A stretch of 64,000 nucleotides of DNA from a candidate division KSB1 bacterium (GCA_034506175.1 JAPDQB010000013.1:1-64000); one strand, 5' to 3'; counted from the stretch's first letter, positions 37,086-48,121 are shown. Numbers and translations: made by a program. The notes: a model not told the origin generated them from the sequence alone.

Positions 37086-38246
37086 ATGCGCCAACGAATT
37101 TTCACCCCCGGGCCGACGCAAATACCCGAGCGCGTCACCGTCGCGATGTCGCAGCCGTTTCCGTATCATCGCGGCCCGGAGTTTAAGAAACTCTTTGAAG
37201 AAGTCACGGCAAATTTGCAATACGTTTTCCAAACGCAGAGCGAGGTGCTGCTGCTGACGGCTTCCGGCACCGGCGGCATGGAGGCGTGCGTCGCAAATTT
37301 GCTGTTAGCGGGACAAAAAGCGCTCGTCGTCGTCGCGGGAAAATTCGGCGAGCGCTGGCAGGAGATCTGTCAGGCGTTCGGCATTGAAACGATTGCGCTC
37401 AACGTGCCGTGGGGCGAAGCGCCGGATTTGCAGGCGCTCAAAAAAATGCTGCAAGCGCATTCCGATATTGCCGCGGCTTTTTGCACGCACAGCGAGACTT
37501 CGACCGGCGTGGTGTGCGATATAAAAGCAATGGCCGAGTTGGTTCACGCACATACCAACGCGCTCGTCATCGTCGACGGGATCACTTCGGTGGGCGTGTT
37601 GCCGTTTTACATGGACAAATGGAATATCGATGTGTGTGTCACCGGCTCTCAAAAAGGCGTGAGGGTTCCGCCGGGCATGGCCTATGTCGCGCTTTCCGAG
37701 CGTGCGCAGAAGCGATTCGAGACGCAGCAACGTGACGAGGCCTTGCTGAGGCGAAACCTGCCGCATTATTATTTTGATTTCGCCAAAGCGCGCGAGGCGG
37801 CCAAAGAACGCATGACCGCATGGACGCCGGCGATCACGCTGCTCATGGGTTTGCAGGAATCGCTGCGCCTCATCCGCGAAGCCGGTTTGGAAAATTTGTG
37901 GAACCATTACGCCCGACTCGCGCAAGCCGTGCGCGCCGGCGTGCAAGCTCTCGGGTTGAAATTGTTTGCCAAAGTCCCGTCGAATGCGCTTACGTCGGTT
38001 AAAGTGCCGGAAGGCATAGATGGCCGCCAATTCGTTGAAACTTTGCGCACACGATACGGCATCATCATTGCCGGCGGTCAAGGCCCGCTGAAGGGAAAAA
38101 TTTTTCGCGTGACGCACATGGGCCATTACGATCATCTTGATATGATCGCACTGATGGCCGCGCTCGAATTAACGTTGCGCGATTTGGGCTGGAAGTTCGA
38201 ATTAGGTGCTGGTGTAGCCGCCATGCAAAAAGTTTATGTGTGTTGA
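37086..38246 (+). CDS. PLP-dependent class V aminotransferase (alanine-glyoxylate/serine-pyruvate type)
   Basis: A 386-residue fold-type I PLP enzyme of the small-subunit hydrogenase/serine-glyoxylate aminotransferase group. The N-terminus RIFTPGPTQIPERV is diagnostic for the family. A substrate-binding HRGPEFKKLFEEV lies near residue 28, a PLP-phosphate loop TASGTGGMEA near 60, the cofactor Asp in LVIVDGITSVG near 163, and the PLP lysine in VTGSQKGVRVPPGMAY near 195. Likely converts glyoxylate or 3-hydroxypyruvate with alanine or serine as donor. The exact substrate pair is not determined by sequence. It is preceded by Nif3-like and followed by small degenerate genes. Confidence 0.9.
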   Translation: MRQRIFTPGPTQIPERVTVAMSQPFPYHRGPEFKKLFEEVTANLQYVFQTQSEVLLLTASGTGGMEACVANLLLAGQKALVVVAGKFGERWQEICQAFGIETIALNVPWGEAPDLQALKKMLQAHSDIAAAFCTHSETSTGVVCDIKAMAELVHAHTNALVIVDGITSVGVLPFYMDKWNIDVCVTGSQKGVRVPPGMAYVALSERAQKRFETQQRDEALLRRNLPHYYFDFAKAREAAKERMTAWTPAITLLMGLQESLRLIREAGLENLWNHYARLAQAVRAGVQALGLKLFAKVPSNALTSVKVPEGIDGRQFVETLRTRYGIIIAGGQGPLKGKIFRVTHMGHYDHLDMIALMAALELTLRDLGWKFELGAGVAAMQKVYVC

Positions 38247-38277
38247 ACGGGTTTAGGTTTTCAATGGAAAGGACAGT

Positions 38278-38655
38278 ATGATGAGCAAACCAATCAATGT
38301 ACACGTCATCATCAAAAAGGGAGAGCTTATTTATAGCAGGCAGCTCGAGGCAAAATTAGACCAAAAGTATTTCGGGAAGATCGTCGCCAATTGACCCGGA
38401 CACCGGCGACTATTTTCCTGGCGATACTGTTTTGGAAGCCGAAGGATGAAAAAAAAACACCCTGGGACGGTTTTTCATTCGATTCGAGTCGGCTACCCGG
38501 CTGCACACGGGATAAGAGGGCCGCAATGATCCGGGGACACTTCAATCGAAACGGCAATCCGTTCCCGACCCAACCGGTAGAAATCAGAAAAGCGAGAAAA
38601 GCATCCGGCAGAACCAAAGCCGGCAGAGCAGCGGTTACCACGGTGAAGAACTGAG
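38278..38655 (+). pseudogene. Degenerate pair of small genes (conserved small protein plus aspartyl-protease-like stub)
   Basis: The first gene opens well (AAAGGA, then MMSKPINVHVIIKKGELIYS). It loses frame after GKIVA, continues one base later as IDPDTGDYFPGDTVLEAEG, loses frame again and ends as KKKHPGTVFHSIRVGYPAAH. These three pieces together make a small conserved protein of about 85 residues that I have seen in several phyla, usually next to a second small gene. That second frame starts at the overlapping ATG near 38526 (MIRGHFNRNGNPFPTQP) and ends after about 42 residues at 38655. It looks like the stub of a clan AA aspartic protease or another short partner. A toxin-antitoxin-like role is only a guess. 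Confidence 0.6.
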
Positions 38656-38696
38656 CTTAAAGCGCACGTCTATCATGCAGAAATTTTTTTGCATCA

Positions 38697-38742
38697 TTTA
38701 CGTTTTACGATTTACATTACACTTTACGTTTTACGTTTAACC
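38697..38742. repeat. Heptad tract before the NtrC-type regulator gene
   Basis: Six 7-base blocks, TTTACGT, TTTACGA, TTTACAT, TACACTT, TACGTTT and TACGTTT, lie 15-60 bases upstream of the start codon at 38757. They belong to the TTTACGT word family also found inside dapF. Confidence 0.75.
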
Positions 38743-38756
38743 TTCGAGGTCACAAC

Positions 38757-40136
<1,380 letters not shown>

Positions 40137-40158
40137 CCCGCCTGGCAACCGAATAGTG

Positions 40159-41142
40159 ATGAAAGCCATTCTCGTCAAAGACGATGCGGCGCATTCGTTT
40201 TATCCGGCGGAAGTGCCGACGCCCAAACCCGCGCCGGATGCGGTTTTGATCAAGATTTACGCCACCGCGGTGAATCGCGCCGATCTCTTGCAACGCCGCG
40301 GCTTGTATCCACCGCCGCCCGGCGAGTCCGACCTCTTCGGCTTGGAAGCCGCCGGTGTGATTGTTGAAAAAGGCGATCACGTTCAAAACTGGCAGCTCGG
40401 CGACCGCGTCTGTTGTCTGCTCGGCAGCGGCGGTTACGCGGATTATGTTGCCGTCCATCAAGACCTGCTGTTGCCGATTCCCGCTCATCTGAGCTTCGAG
40501 CAAGCGGCCGCGATTCCCGAAGTGTTTTATACCGCGTTCGTCAATCTTTTTCTCGAAGGCGAATTGCAAGCCGGCGAGTCGCTGCTCATTCACGCCGGCG
40601 GCAGCGGCGTCGGCACCGCGGCGATTCAACTGGCCAAACAGGCCGGCGCAAAAATTTTCATCACTGCCGGCAGCGAGGAGAAAATTCAGCGTTGTTTGTC
40701 TCTCGGCGCCGATTTCGGGATAAATTACAAAACCGAAGATTTTGCCGAACGGATTTTTCAATTGACCGGGCAAAAAGGCGTGAATATCATTCTCGATGGC
40801 GTCGGCGGGAAATATCTTTCGCCCAATCTTTCGTTGTTGCAATGGCAAGGCAGGCTGGTTTTAATCGGCTTGCTGGGCGGCGCCAAAGCTGAAATCGATC
40901 TGGCGTTGGTGTTGAGAAAGCGCCTGCGCGTGATCGGCTCGGTTTTGCGCAGCCGTTCGCTGGCGGAGAAAGTTGCCATTACCGCCGCGTTCAAAGAGAA
41001 AGTTTTGCCGCTGTTCCTCAACCGGCAAATTCATCCGGTGATCGACTCGGTTTTTTCGCTCGCCGAAGTTGACAAAGCGCACGCGCATGTCGCGGCGAAT
41101 AAGAATTTTGGAAAAGTCGTGCTGCGCGTTAGAGGTCCTTGA
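40159..41142 (+). CDS. NAD(P)H-quinone oxidoreductase, PIG3/zinc-free MDR family
   Basis: A 327-residue medium-chain dehydrogenase/reductase starting [14 protein letters not shown]. The N-terminal GroES-like domain contains [18 protein letters not shown], the hallmark of the TP53I3/PIG3 subgroup. The Rossmann domain has [19 protein letters not shown] (about residues 150-168) for NADPH. Catalytic zinc ligands are absent, as expected. Likely reduces quinones or enones in the cytosol. It starts 22 bases after the regulator gene, so it may be co-transcribed, and its 3' end overlaps the convergent ABC-F gene by 14 bases. Confidence 0.9.
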   Translation: MKAILVKDDAAHSFYPAEVPTPKPAPDAVLIKIYATAVNRADLLQRRGLYPPPPGESDLFGLEAAGVIVEKGDHVQNWQLGDRVCCLLGSGGYADYVAVHQDLLLPIPAHLSFEQAAAIPEVFYTAFVNLFLEGELQAGESLLIHAGGSGVGTAAIQLAKQAGAKIFITAGSEEKIQRCLSLGADFGINYKTEDFAERIFQLTGQKGVNIILDGVGGKYLSPNLSLLQWQGRLVLIGLLGGAKAEIDLALVLRKRLRVIGSVLRSRSLAEKVAITAAFKEKVLPLFLNRQIHPVIDSVFSLAEVDKAHAHVAANKNFGKVVLRVRGP

Positions 41143-43090
41143 ACTCGGCTTGAGCCACTTCCATTTGTTGAGCGATGACAGCCCATTCATCATAGCAACT
41201 TTGCAAGCGCGTTTCCAGCTCGGCGTGGCGTTTGAGTTTTTGCGGATACAGCGCGCTGTCGGCCATCACCGCGGGATCGCAAAGCGCGGCGGTGAGCTCC
41301 TCTTTTTCCTTTTCCAAATTTGCAATCTGATTTTCCAATTCGGCCAAATTTTCTTGCAGCGGTTTGAGCCGGCGCGAGCGTTCTTGAATGCGCTCGGCGC
41401 GGGCGCGACGGTCGTCTTTTTTGGGGCGGGATGGAGTTCTTTCTTGTGCGCTCGTTTCTAGAAAAGCCGCCGTTGACAGACTGGCAGTCTGCCCGACTTC
41501 CTGCGCTTTCTTCCAAATATAATCATCATAATTCCCCGGAAAACTGCGTATCTTTCCCTCCCGAACTTCGACGATGCGGTTCGCAATCGAATTGATAAAA
41601 GCCCGATCGTGCGAGATGAAAATCAGCGTGCCCTCGTAATCCGACAATGCGTCTTCGAGCACTTGCCGCGACAAAATATCGAGATGATTGGTCGGCTCGT
41701 CCATCACCAGCAAATTCGCCGGGCGCGAGAGCAATTTCGCCAGCGCCACGCGCGCCTTTTCGCCGCCGGAGAGCACGGCAATCGGCTTGAAAACATCATC
41801 GCCGGAAAACAGAAACGCGCCGAGCATCGTGCGGCGCTGCTCCGGCGAGAGATGCGGCGTCACCGCCGTCAGTTCTTCGAGAATCGTGGCCGCCGGGTTG
41901 AGAATTTCGAGCTGATGCTGCGCATAATAATCCATCGTCACATGATGGCCGTATATCACCGCGCCGCCCTGAATCTCCACCGCGCCGGCAATGATTTTGG
42001 TCAGCGTCGATTTGCCGGCGCCATTCGGACCCACCAGCGCCACCTTCTCGCCGCGCAAAAGCGTGAAATCGAGATTTTCGTAAACCGTTTTCTCGCCGTA
42101 ACGTTTGGTGACTTTGGATAACTGAATGACTTCCTGGCCGGAACGCGGCGGCTGCGGCAGCCGGAATTTCATCACCCGCGGCGCCTCATGAACGATGCTC
42201 AACTTTTCCATTTTTTCGAGCATCTTGATGCGGCTTTGCACCTGCCGCGCCTTGGTGGCTTTGTAACGAAACCGGGCGATGAACCGCTCGGTGTGCTCGA
42301 TCTGGCGCTGCTGGTTTTGATATTGCGATTCGAGCTGTTCCTGCCGCGCCGCTTTTTCTTCCACGTAATCCTCGAAGCTGCCGATGAAGGTGTGCAGCTT
42401 GCGCTGGCGGATTTCGATGATGCGCTCGGCGATGCGCTGCATGAAAACCTGGTCGTGTGTCGTCAGCACGATCGTGCCGGGATATTCGAGCAGAAAATTC
42501 TCCAGCCAGACCACGGTTTCGAGATCGAGATGGTTGGTCGGCTCGTCCAACAACAACACTTCCGGCTTGGCGAGCAAAAGCTTGGCGAGCGCCACGCGCA
42601 TCATCCAGCCGCCGGAAAATTGGTGCAGCGGTTGCACGAACTGCTCCGGGCGAAAACCGATGCCGCTGAGGATGGATTTGGCTTGATGCTCGATTTCGTA
42701 GCCGCCTTGCGTCTCGAAGCGTTGTCGCAGCCCGCCATACCGTTCGAGCAGTTCCGGATGATGATCGTCCGCCATCTGCCGCTCCATCGCGGTCAACTCC
42801 TGCTCCATCTTTTGCAGCTCCGGAAAGCCGGCAAGTGTTTCCGCGAGAATGCTGCGGTCGGGATTGTCCCACACCTCCTGCTTGAGATAACCGAGACGCG
42901 CGCCCTTGGCGATGACGATGCTGCCGCCATCCAACTGTTCTTCGCCGATCAACATGCGAAACAGCGTCGTCTTGCCGGAACCATTGGGGCCGACAAGGCC
43001 GACGCGCGTTTTCGGCGGAATATGCGCCGAGGCACCGTCAAAAATCGTTTTGGAGCCGAAGTGTTTTCGGAGATTTTGAAAGTGGATCAT
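41129..43090 (-). CDS. ABC-F family ribosome-associated ATPase (Uup/YheS-like)
   Basis: A 653-residue cytosolic protein with two ABC ATPase domains and no membrane part. ABC1 (about residues 1-240) has Walker [10 protein letters not shown], signature [12 protein letters not shown] and Walker [13 protein letters not shown]. The linker (about 240-310) is the ABC-F arm/P-site tRNA interaction motif, charged and helical. ABC2 (about 320-540) has [21 protein letters not shown] and [12 protein letters not shown]. The tail (about 555-650) is a coiled coil like the DNA/RNA-binding end of Uup and YheS. Such proteins act on stalled ribosomes or confer antibiotic resistance. The exact subfamily was not resolved. 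Its ATG overlaps a short upstream frame as ATGA. Confidence 0.92.
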   Translation of the reverse strand: MIHFQNLRKHFGSKTIFDGASAHIPPKTRVGLVGPNGSGKTTLFRMLIGEEQLDGGSIVIAKGARLGYLKQEVWDNPDRSILAETLAGFPELQKMEQELTAMERQMADDHHPELLERYGGLRQRFETQGGYEIEHQAKSILSGIGFRPEQFVQPLHQFSGGWMMRVALAKLLLAKPEVLLLDEPTNHLDLETVVWLENFLLEYPGTIVLTTHDQVFMQRIAERIIEIRQRKLHTFIGSFEDYVEEKAARQEQLESQYQNQQRQIEHTERFIARFRYKATKARQVQSRIKMLEKMEKLSIVHEAPRVMKFRLPQPPRSGQEVIQLSKVTKRYGEKTVYENLDFTLLRGEKVALVGPNGAGKSTLTKIIAGAVEIQGGAVIYGHHVTMDYYAQHQLEILNPAATILEELTAVTPHLSPEQRRTMLGAFLFSGDDVFKPIAVLSGGEKARVALAKLLSRPANLLVMDEPTNHLDILSRQVLEDALSDYEGTLIFISHDRAFINSIANRIVEVREGKIRSFPGNYDDYIWKKAQEVGQTASLSTAAFLETSAQERTPSRPKKDDRRARAERIQERSRRLKPLQENLAELENQIANLEKEKEELTAALCDPAVMADSALYPQKLKRHAELETRLQSCYDEWAVIAQQMEVAQAEFKDL

Positions 43091-43277
43091 GAAGAAGCGG
43101 GACCGTTGGTTTGCTCGTCAGCACATTTCCAGACAGCGTTCACAATAGCTTTGGTGCATTGTCGATTCAACGCCTCCATATCATCGAGGAGATCATAACG
43201 CAGGGTTACTGCATACGGATTCGTCGATGGTTTGTTGAGAAATCTTCTTTCAACCCTCGTGCGAATAAATTGGCCAT
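43087..43277 (-). pseudogene. Short decayed gene upstream of the ABC-F gene
   Basis: A start-like frame (MANLFARGLKEDFSTN) stops after 23 codons. The neighbouring frame, running to 43087, reads AVTLRYDLLDDMEALNRQ then [19 protein letters not shown], which looks like real helical protein. Its TGA overlaps the ABC-F ATG (ATGA), the usual sign of coupled genes. I take this as the frameshifted rest of a small helical protein, family not recognised. A possible promoter, TTGACT-17-TAGCTT, lies just upstream. The 270 bases beyond it to 43551 contain only a short heptad run near 43320-43345 and no gene. Confidence 0.45.
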
Positions 43278-43551
43278 TTGAAAGCTATGCAACTTCAAAG
43301 CAAAAGTCAAGTCTCTGCAGGCGGGCAACGAGCAACGGGCACTCCTATTTTTTTCGCGACAACATTTTCCTTGCCGCGCAAGCCTGAAAGTATTATATTC
43401 AACCGTTCGCGACCGCTTGCCGCAACTCAATCTGTCAACCGTGAATGGACACGAAACAACGCCAATAAAAATCAGCGTGCCGTCGCGGGCGTTGTCGGTT
43501 GCTAAAAAAAATCCTGCAGTGCGGAATTGATAAATCTTCAAAGGCTGGAAC

Positions 43552-44424
43552 ATGCTGCACATTCTTTGGGACACGCGCGGCTATTTTTTTTGGCTGCTGG
43601 CGGTCTCGTTGTTTTGCTGGATTCTCGAGCGCCTCGCGCCGTGGCGCGCGGAACAAAAAGCTTTTCGCCGGCAAATCGGCCAGGATTTTTTCTGGCTGGT
43701 TTTTAACGGACATTATGCCGGCGTGGCGATTGCCTTTGTGAGCAGTTGGCTCATTCAACAACTCAATCCCTTTTTCGGCAAATGGAACGTCCCCTCACCG
43801 GAATCGATCCAACTCCTGGCCGGCAGCCCGCTGTGGGCGCAGTTCATCGTCTTCCTCGTGTTCAAAGACTTTCTCGAATATCTCGTGCACAACCTGCTGC
43901 ATCGCGTGCCGTTGCTGTGGGAGTTTCACAAGCTGCATCACAGCATCGAGGAGCTCGACTGGATCGGCAACATGCGCTTTCACTGGATGGAGATCGTGGT
44001 CTACAAAGGCTTGACGTATCTGCCGCTGGTGATGCTCGGCGTCAACGGCGACGTCATTTTGTGGATCGCCGTGGTTTCGACGCTCATCGGCCATCTCAAT
44101 CATTCGAATTTGAATTTCAACTGGGGGCCGCTGCGCTACGTTGTCAACTCGCCGCGCATGCACGTGTGGCATCACGATATTGTTTTGCACGGCCGCAGCG
44201 GGCAAAATTTCGGCGTGGTGTTTTGTTTATGGGATTGGCTTTTCGGCACCGCCTATTTGCCGGCCGATAAAGATCAACCGGACAAACTGGGATTTGAAAG
44301 CATGGACAAATTTCCCCACGGCCTCTTAGCGCGCCTGGTTTATCCTTTATTTGGAAAAACGACAACGATGCAGCAGCCCAAAAGAAAAATCTTTTCAACA
44401 GATGAAAAAGCAACCAGCGGATGA
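43552..44424 (+). CDS. Sterol desaturase/fatty acid hydroxylase family protein
   Basis: A 290-residue inner-membrane di-iron enzyme. Hydrophobic segments lie at about residues 8-25, 50-70, 85-112, and 155-180. The histidine boxes are complete: HNLLHR (about 108), FHKLHHS (about 122), HLNHSN (about 182) and MHVWHHD (about 202). Such enzymes hydroxylate or desaturate sterols, carotenoids or fatty acids. The substrate cannot be inferred from the neighbours, an ABC-F gene and an M28 peptidase on the opposite strand. A second, broken relative occurs at 53.5-53.8 kb. Confidence 0.88.
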   Translation: MLHILWDTRGYFFWLLAVSLFCWILERLAPWRAEQKAFRRQIGQDFFWLVFNGHYAGVAIAFVSSWLIQQLNPFFGKWNVPSPESIQLLAGSPLWAQFIVFLVFKDFLEYLVHNLLHRVPLLWEFHKLHHSIEELDWIGNMRFHWMEIVVYKGLTYLPLVMLGVNGDVILWIAVVSTLIGHLNHSNLNFNWGPLRYVVNSPRMHVWHHDIVLHGRSGQNFGVVFCLWDWLFGTAYLPADKDQPDKLGFESMDKFPHGLLARLVYPLFGKTTTMQQPKRKIFSTDEKATSG

Positions 44425-44515
44425 TCAAAAATAAAATCTGCCGGCCGTTTTCCAGCCGTTGAGAAATTTTTTTGAAACCCGCTTGGTTCTGCCTCACCCG
44501 GCCTGAGATAAAATT

Positions 44516-46120
44516 TTACGGCGACCTCACGGCGTTCGCCGGCTTCTTCTCCTCCTCCAAACCGCCGGCGCGTTCGGCATCTCTGGCAACCGGCCATTCA
44601 CGGCGCTTGTTGGTGGTTTTGTCGATCGGCATCAGGCGCTTGGTGCGGCCGACAAATTGCTCGTCCTCCGAGGCCAAATATACCAGCGAGGCCACGAGCA
44701 CGACGTTGTTCTTCAGATCATCGAAAACCAGCTTGTCATACGTGTCGCGATTGGTGTGCCAGGTGTAGGTGCCGTAGTTCCAACTGTTGGCGCCGAGGCC
44801 AAAGCCGGGCGCGCCGGCCGCAATGAACGAGGCATTATCCGAGCCGCCGCCCGACGGCATGCCGGCAAATTCGAGCTTGATGTGCTGCGTCACTTCGCTC
44901 GGCACCCGCGCCAGCCAGCGCGCCAGAAACTCGCCGGCATCAATGTAACCGCCGGCGGACATGCGCTCGATCCGGCCGGTGCCGTTGTCCTGATTGAACA
45001 GCGCTTGCAGCTTTTCGACGATGTCGGGATGATCCTTCACAAACGCGCGCGAGCCGTTCAGCCCCTGCTCCTCGCTGCCCCAATGCCCGGCGAGAATCGT
45101 GCGCTTGGGATGGGGATAAACTTTTTTGAGAACGCGCATCGCTTCCATCATGAGAATCGTGCCGGTGCCGTTGTCGGTCGCGCCGGACGAAGCGTCCCAC
45201 GAATCGAAGTGCGCCGAGAGCATCACATATTCATCGCCTTTGGCGCCGCCGCGCATTTCGCCGATGGTGTTGTATGCCGGCACCGCCCCGAGAAATTTCG
45301 CTTCGGCGACGAGACGCAGAAGCGGATTGCCGCCGTTCTCGGTCAGGCGATAAATCAAGCCGTAATCTTCCAGGCTGAGATCGATGGCCGGCGCCTTTTT
45401 GGTGGTGGTGCCAAAAATTTTGTTCACGCCGTAGCCGTTTGACCAATTCGAAGAAATGATGCCGGCGGCGCCGGCCTCATCCAGCGCCCTGGCCAATCGC
45501 TGTTGATTGAGTCCGGTTTTTCTGATTCGCGCCTGCCAACGGCTGCGCAGCGTATCGCGCTCGGCTTTCATTTTTTCAAAAGATTCCTTTGTCGCAAACT
45601 CCTCCCAATCTTTGTCGGGACGGCCCGTGGGTTGTGGCATCGAGATCAGCACGAATTTCCCCTTCACGTTGGGCAGCCAATTCTTGAACGCCACGGAGTC
45701 CGTCACTTCCGGCAGGATGATCGTGCCGGCTTGAATGCCGTTTTTCGGTGTGCCGGGGCTCCACGCCAGCATCGTGCCTTCCAGTGTGCGCACGCGCGGC
45801 GCGAGCAAATCGATGTGCGTGATGCCGCGCTCCCAGCCGCGCCATTTTCCCCACTGTTCATTCCGCGCCGTGATGCCCCACCCCGCATATTTCGCCACCG
45901 CCCAGTCGTGCGCCTTTTGCATCTGCGGCGTTCCCACCAGCCGCGGGCCGATGACATCCAGCAGCTCGTGTGCCAGTTTCGGCAACTGCGAGTTCGTCAT
46001 CGCCTCGTCCCAGATCCTCTGCAAAACACTGTCATCCGTCGCGAACGTTTGGCCGCGCACCGGCAGCGCGATGAGCGCATAAAGCGCGAAAACCAGCAGG
46101 TGATGGCGAAAAGATTGCAT
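44516..46120 (-). CDS. Secreted M28-family aminopeptidase with PA domain
   Basis: A 534-residue exported metallopeptidase. The start MQSFRHHLLVFALYAL follows GAGGAG by seven bases, and the longer frame upstream has no signal peptide. After the cleavage site (near VRGQT) come an N-terminal half with a PA-like insert (about residues 125-290) and the M28 catalytic domain (about 300-500). Zinc ligands appear in order: His in MLSAHFDSWDASSG, Asp in GATDNGTGT, the Glu pair in GHWGSEEQGLNGS, Asp in NQDNGTGR and His in YTWHTNRDTYD. It probably releases amino acids from peptides in the periplasm or outside the cell. Confidence 0.92.
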   Translation of the reverse strand: MQSFRHHLLVFALYALIALPVRGQTFATDDSVLQRIWDEAMTNSQLPKLAHELLDVIGPRLVGTPQMQKAHDWAVAKYAGWGITARNEQWGKWRGWERGITHIDLLAPRVRTLEGTMLAWSPGTPKNGIQAGTIILPEVTDSVAFKNWLPNVKGKFVLISMPQPTGRPDKDWEEFATKESFEKMKAERDTLRSRWQARIRKTGLNQQRLARALDEAGAAGIISSNWSNGYGVNKIFGTTTKKAPAIDLSLEDYGLIYRLTENGGNPLLRLVAEAKFLGAVPAYNTIGEMRGGAKGDEYVMLSAHFDSWDASSGATDNGTGTILMMEAMRVLKKVYPHPKRTILAGHWGSEEQGLNGSRAFVKDHPDIVEKLQALFNQDNGTGRIERMSAGGYIDAGEFLARWLARVPSEVTQHIKLEFAGMPSGGGSDNASFIAAGAPGFGLGANSWNYGTYTWHTNRDTYDKLVFDDLKNNVVLVASLVYLASEDEQFVGRTKRLMPIDKTTNKRREWPVARDAERAGGLEEEKKPANAVRSP

Positions 46121-46312
46121 GGCTTCTCCTCGAAGGGGTTGTTCAAAGTGAAATCGCAAAATTCTTTTGCCATGAAAGATAACTTCGCTGAAAAACTTTT
46201 GCAAGTCAAATTTGACTTCCAGGAAAATAAATCTTATATTTCCCGACATGGCCGCACGGCGCCACGGTCATGCAATGAGCTTCGGGGTTTGAGGGAAATG
46301 TAACACAACAAT

Positions 46313-46389
46313 GTCATTGCGAGGCGCTTTTTGCCGAAGCAATCTGCCGCTTTTAAGAGATTGCTTCGCCGAGAAACGCTCGCAATGAC
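46313..46389. repeat. REP-like palindromic element (GTCATTGCGAGG type)
   Basis: A 77-base inverted repeat with arms beginning GTCATTGCGAGGCG and ending CGCTCGCAATGAC, with inner words GAAGCAATCT and AGATTGCTTC. I know this word family as a dispersed hairpin repeat in many unrelated bacteria. It lies in the 325-base divergent gap between the M28 and DUF1028 genes (46121-46445), in which I see nothing else. Confidence 0.8.
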
Positions 46390-46445
46390 GATCACAAATT
46401 GACCCTAAACGAATATCACCACCATTACTTGTAGGAGGAAGCGCC

Positions 46446-47441
46446 ATGTCTTTTCGCTGCAATCTGCTGCTGTTGTCCGCCGTGTTCATCGCGACGGCAT
46501 CCGCGCAAGAGCTTTCCCGCCCCATTCACACCTACTCCATCGTCGCGCGCGACCCGGCCACCGGCCAGCTCGGCGTTGCCGTGCAATCGCATTGGTTCTC
46601 CGTCGGCTCGCTCGTCACCTGGGCCGAAGCCGGAGTTGGCGCCGTCGCGACGCAGTCGTTTGTCGATCCGGCGTACGGGCCGCTCGGCCTCGAGCTGATG
46701 CGCGCCGGCAAAACTGCCAAACAAGCGCTCGAGGGTTTGCTGAAGAGCGATCCCGGCGAGGCGGTGCGCCAGGTCGCCATGATCGACGTCGAAGGCAACG
46801 TTGCCGCGCACACCGGAGATAAGTGCATCCCCGGCGCCGGCCACATCATCGGCGACAACTTCTCCGTGCAGGCCAATCTCATGCTCAACGACAAAGTCTG
46901 GCCGGCAATGGCCGAGGCGTACAAAAAGACCAACGGCGATCTCGCCGATAAAATGTTGGCCGCGCTCGATGCGGCGCAGGCCGTGGGCGGCGATATTCGC
47001 GGCCAGCAATCCGCCGCCATTTTAATTGTGAGCGGCACTTCAACCGGCCGGCCGTGGGTGGATCGTGTGATGGAGCTGCGCGTCGAAGATCATCCCGAGC
47101 CGCTCAAAGAATTGCGGCGTTTGGTGCAAGTCCATCGCGCTTATCAACACATGAATGCCGGCGATCTGGCGATTGAAAAAGGCGATGTTGACGGCGCGTT
47201 GCGCGAGTACGGCGCCGCGCAAAAGATGATGCCCGACAATCTCGAAATGACGTATTGGACCGCGGTCTCGCTCGTCAACGCTGGCCGGCTCGACGAGTCG
47301 CTCCCACTGTTCAAAAAGGTTTTCGCCGGCGATCCGAACTGGGCGGAGCTGACGCCGCGGCTGCCGAAGGTGGATTTGCTGAAAGTCGATGAAGCGCAGT
47401 TGCAGAAGATTTTGAGCGTGGCGCCAAGGCGCAAAAAATGA
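46446..47441 (+). CDS. Secreted DUF1028 (Ntn-hydrolase-like) protein with TPR tail
   Basis: A 331-residue exported protein, start supported by AGGAGG. Signal peptide about residues 1-20 (ending ATASAQ). The DUF1028 domain (about 25-220) starts THTYSIVARDPATG in its mature end and carries the family motifs GVAVQSHWFSVG, GVGAVATQSFVDPAYG and GRPWVDRVMELRVEDHP. DUF1028 is related to the N-terminal nucleophile hydrolase fold, but its substrate is unknown. A short TPR pair (about 232-300) follows. It is directly upstream of the truncated FGE-type gene, with a 14-base gap that looks like a deletion junction. Confidence 0.88.
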   Translation: MSFRCNLLLLSAVFIATASAQELSRPIHTYSIVARDPATGQLGVAVQSHWFSVGSLVTWAEAGVGAVATQSFVDPAYGPLGLELMRAGKTAKQALEGLLKSDPGEAVRQVAMIDVEGNVAAHTGDKCIPGAGHIIGDNFSVQANLMLNDKVWPAMAEAYKKTNGDLADKMLAALDAAQAVGGDIRGQQSAAILIVSGTSTGRPWVDRVMELRVEDHPEPLKELRRLVQVHRAYQHMNAGDLAIEKGDVDGALREYGAAQKMMPDNLEMTYWTAVSLVNAGRLDESLPLFKKVFAGDPNWAELTPRLPKVDLLKVDEAQLQKILSVAPRRKK

Positions 47442-47455
47442 GAGGGTAAACGAAT

Positions 47456-48034
47456 TTGAGCAAACCTTGCTTGTGGCGTGCTGAAGATTTCAATCTCCCG
47501 AATCAACCGGTGATCGGGATGTGGTGGTTTGAAGCCGAGGCGTTTTGCAATTGGTTGACGGAGCAATTGGCAAGTGGCAAGTCGGCAAGTTTGCAAGTGA
47601 GGTTGCCGACCGAGGCGGAATGGGAGTTTGCGGCGCGCGGCAAAGAAGGGCGAAAATTTCCGTGGCAGACGCCCGCAGGGGGAAAAGACGAGCCGACGCC
47701 GGAACATGCGAATTACAATCAATCGCAGATCGGCCGTCTGGCTGCGGTGGGCACGTATCGCTTGGGCGCCACGCCGGAGGGCATTTTCGATCTCGCCGGC
47801 AATATGTGGGAATGGTGTCTTAACTGGTATGATGAAAAGTATTATGCTGAATGCAAGAAAAAGGGGGTGGTGAAAAATCCGGCCGGGCCGCAAAAGGGAC
47901 TGTTTCATGTTCTTCGTGGCGGGGCTTATTGGAATAAAGCAGAATGGCTGCGCGCCGCGTTTCGCTTCTGGGGCTTCCCCGACGTCGGGAACGTCGACTG
48001 GGGTTTTCGCGTGGTGGCGTCTGCCGAGTCTTGA
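47456..48034 (+). pseudogene. 5'-truncated formylglycine-generating-enzyme-type protein, likely DGR variable protein
   Basis: About 192 codons of an FGE-sulfatase/SUMF1 domain, C-terminal part only. It has the motifs MWWFEAEAFCNWLTEQLA, RLPTEAEWEFAARGKEG, GIFDLAGNMWEWCLNWY and the C-terminal VLRGGAYWNKAEWLRAAFRF ... GFRVVASAES. There is no proper start (a TTG at best) and the N-terminal half of the domain and any signal peptide are missing. Proteins of this fold are common targets of diversity-generating retroelements, in which the last 100 bases are the variable region. Here the end is followed by a GC hairpin and an avd gene, as in DGRs. A heptad-like run near 47565-47600 has enlarged the loop before RLPTEAEW. 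Confidence 0.75.
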
Positions 48035-48070
48035 TAATCTGTTCATCTGATTTCTGATAATCTGAAAAGT

Positions 48071-48100
48071 GCCCCGCTTCGCGGGGCCTCGAATTTTTTT
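48071..48100 (+). terminator. GC hairpin plus T tract after the variable-protein gene
   Basis: GCCCCGC-TTC-GCGGGGC (48071-48087) is followed by a T-rich stretch (48092-48098), as in a Rho-independent terminator. At this distance from an FGE-type gene a short GC stem-loop may also be the cruciform that DGRs need downstream of the variable region. The sequence alone does not decide. Confidence 0.65.
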
Positions 48101-48121
48101 ACGAAACTGAAGGAGGGTATC

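Noticed and set aside
44657..45442. 261-codon frame antisense to the M28 peptidase gene
   Set aside because: Shadow of a well-supported gene with complete zinc ligands. No motif in the antisense product.
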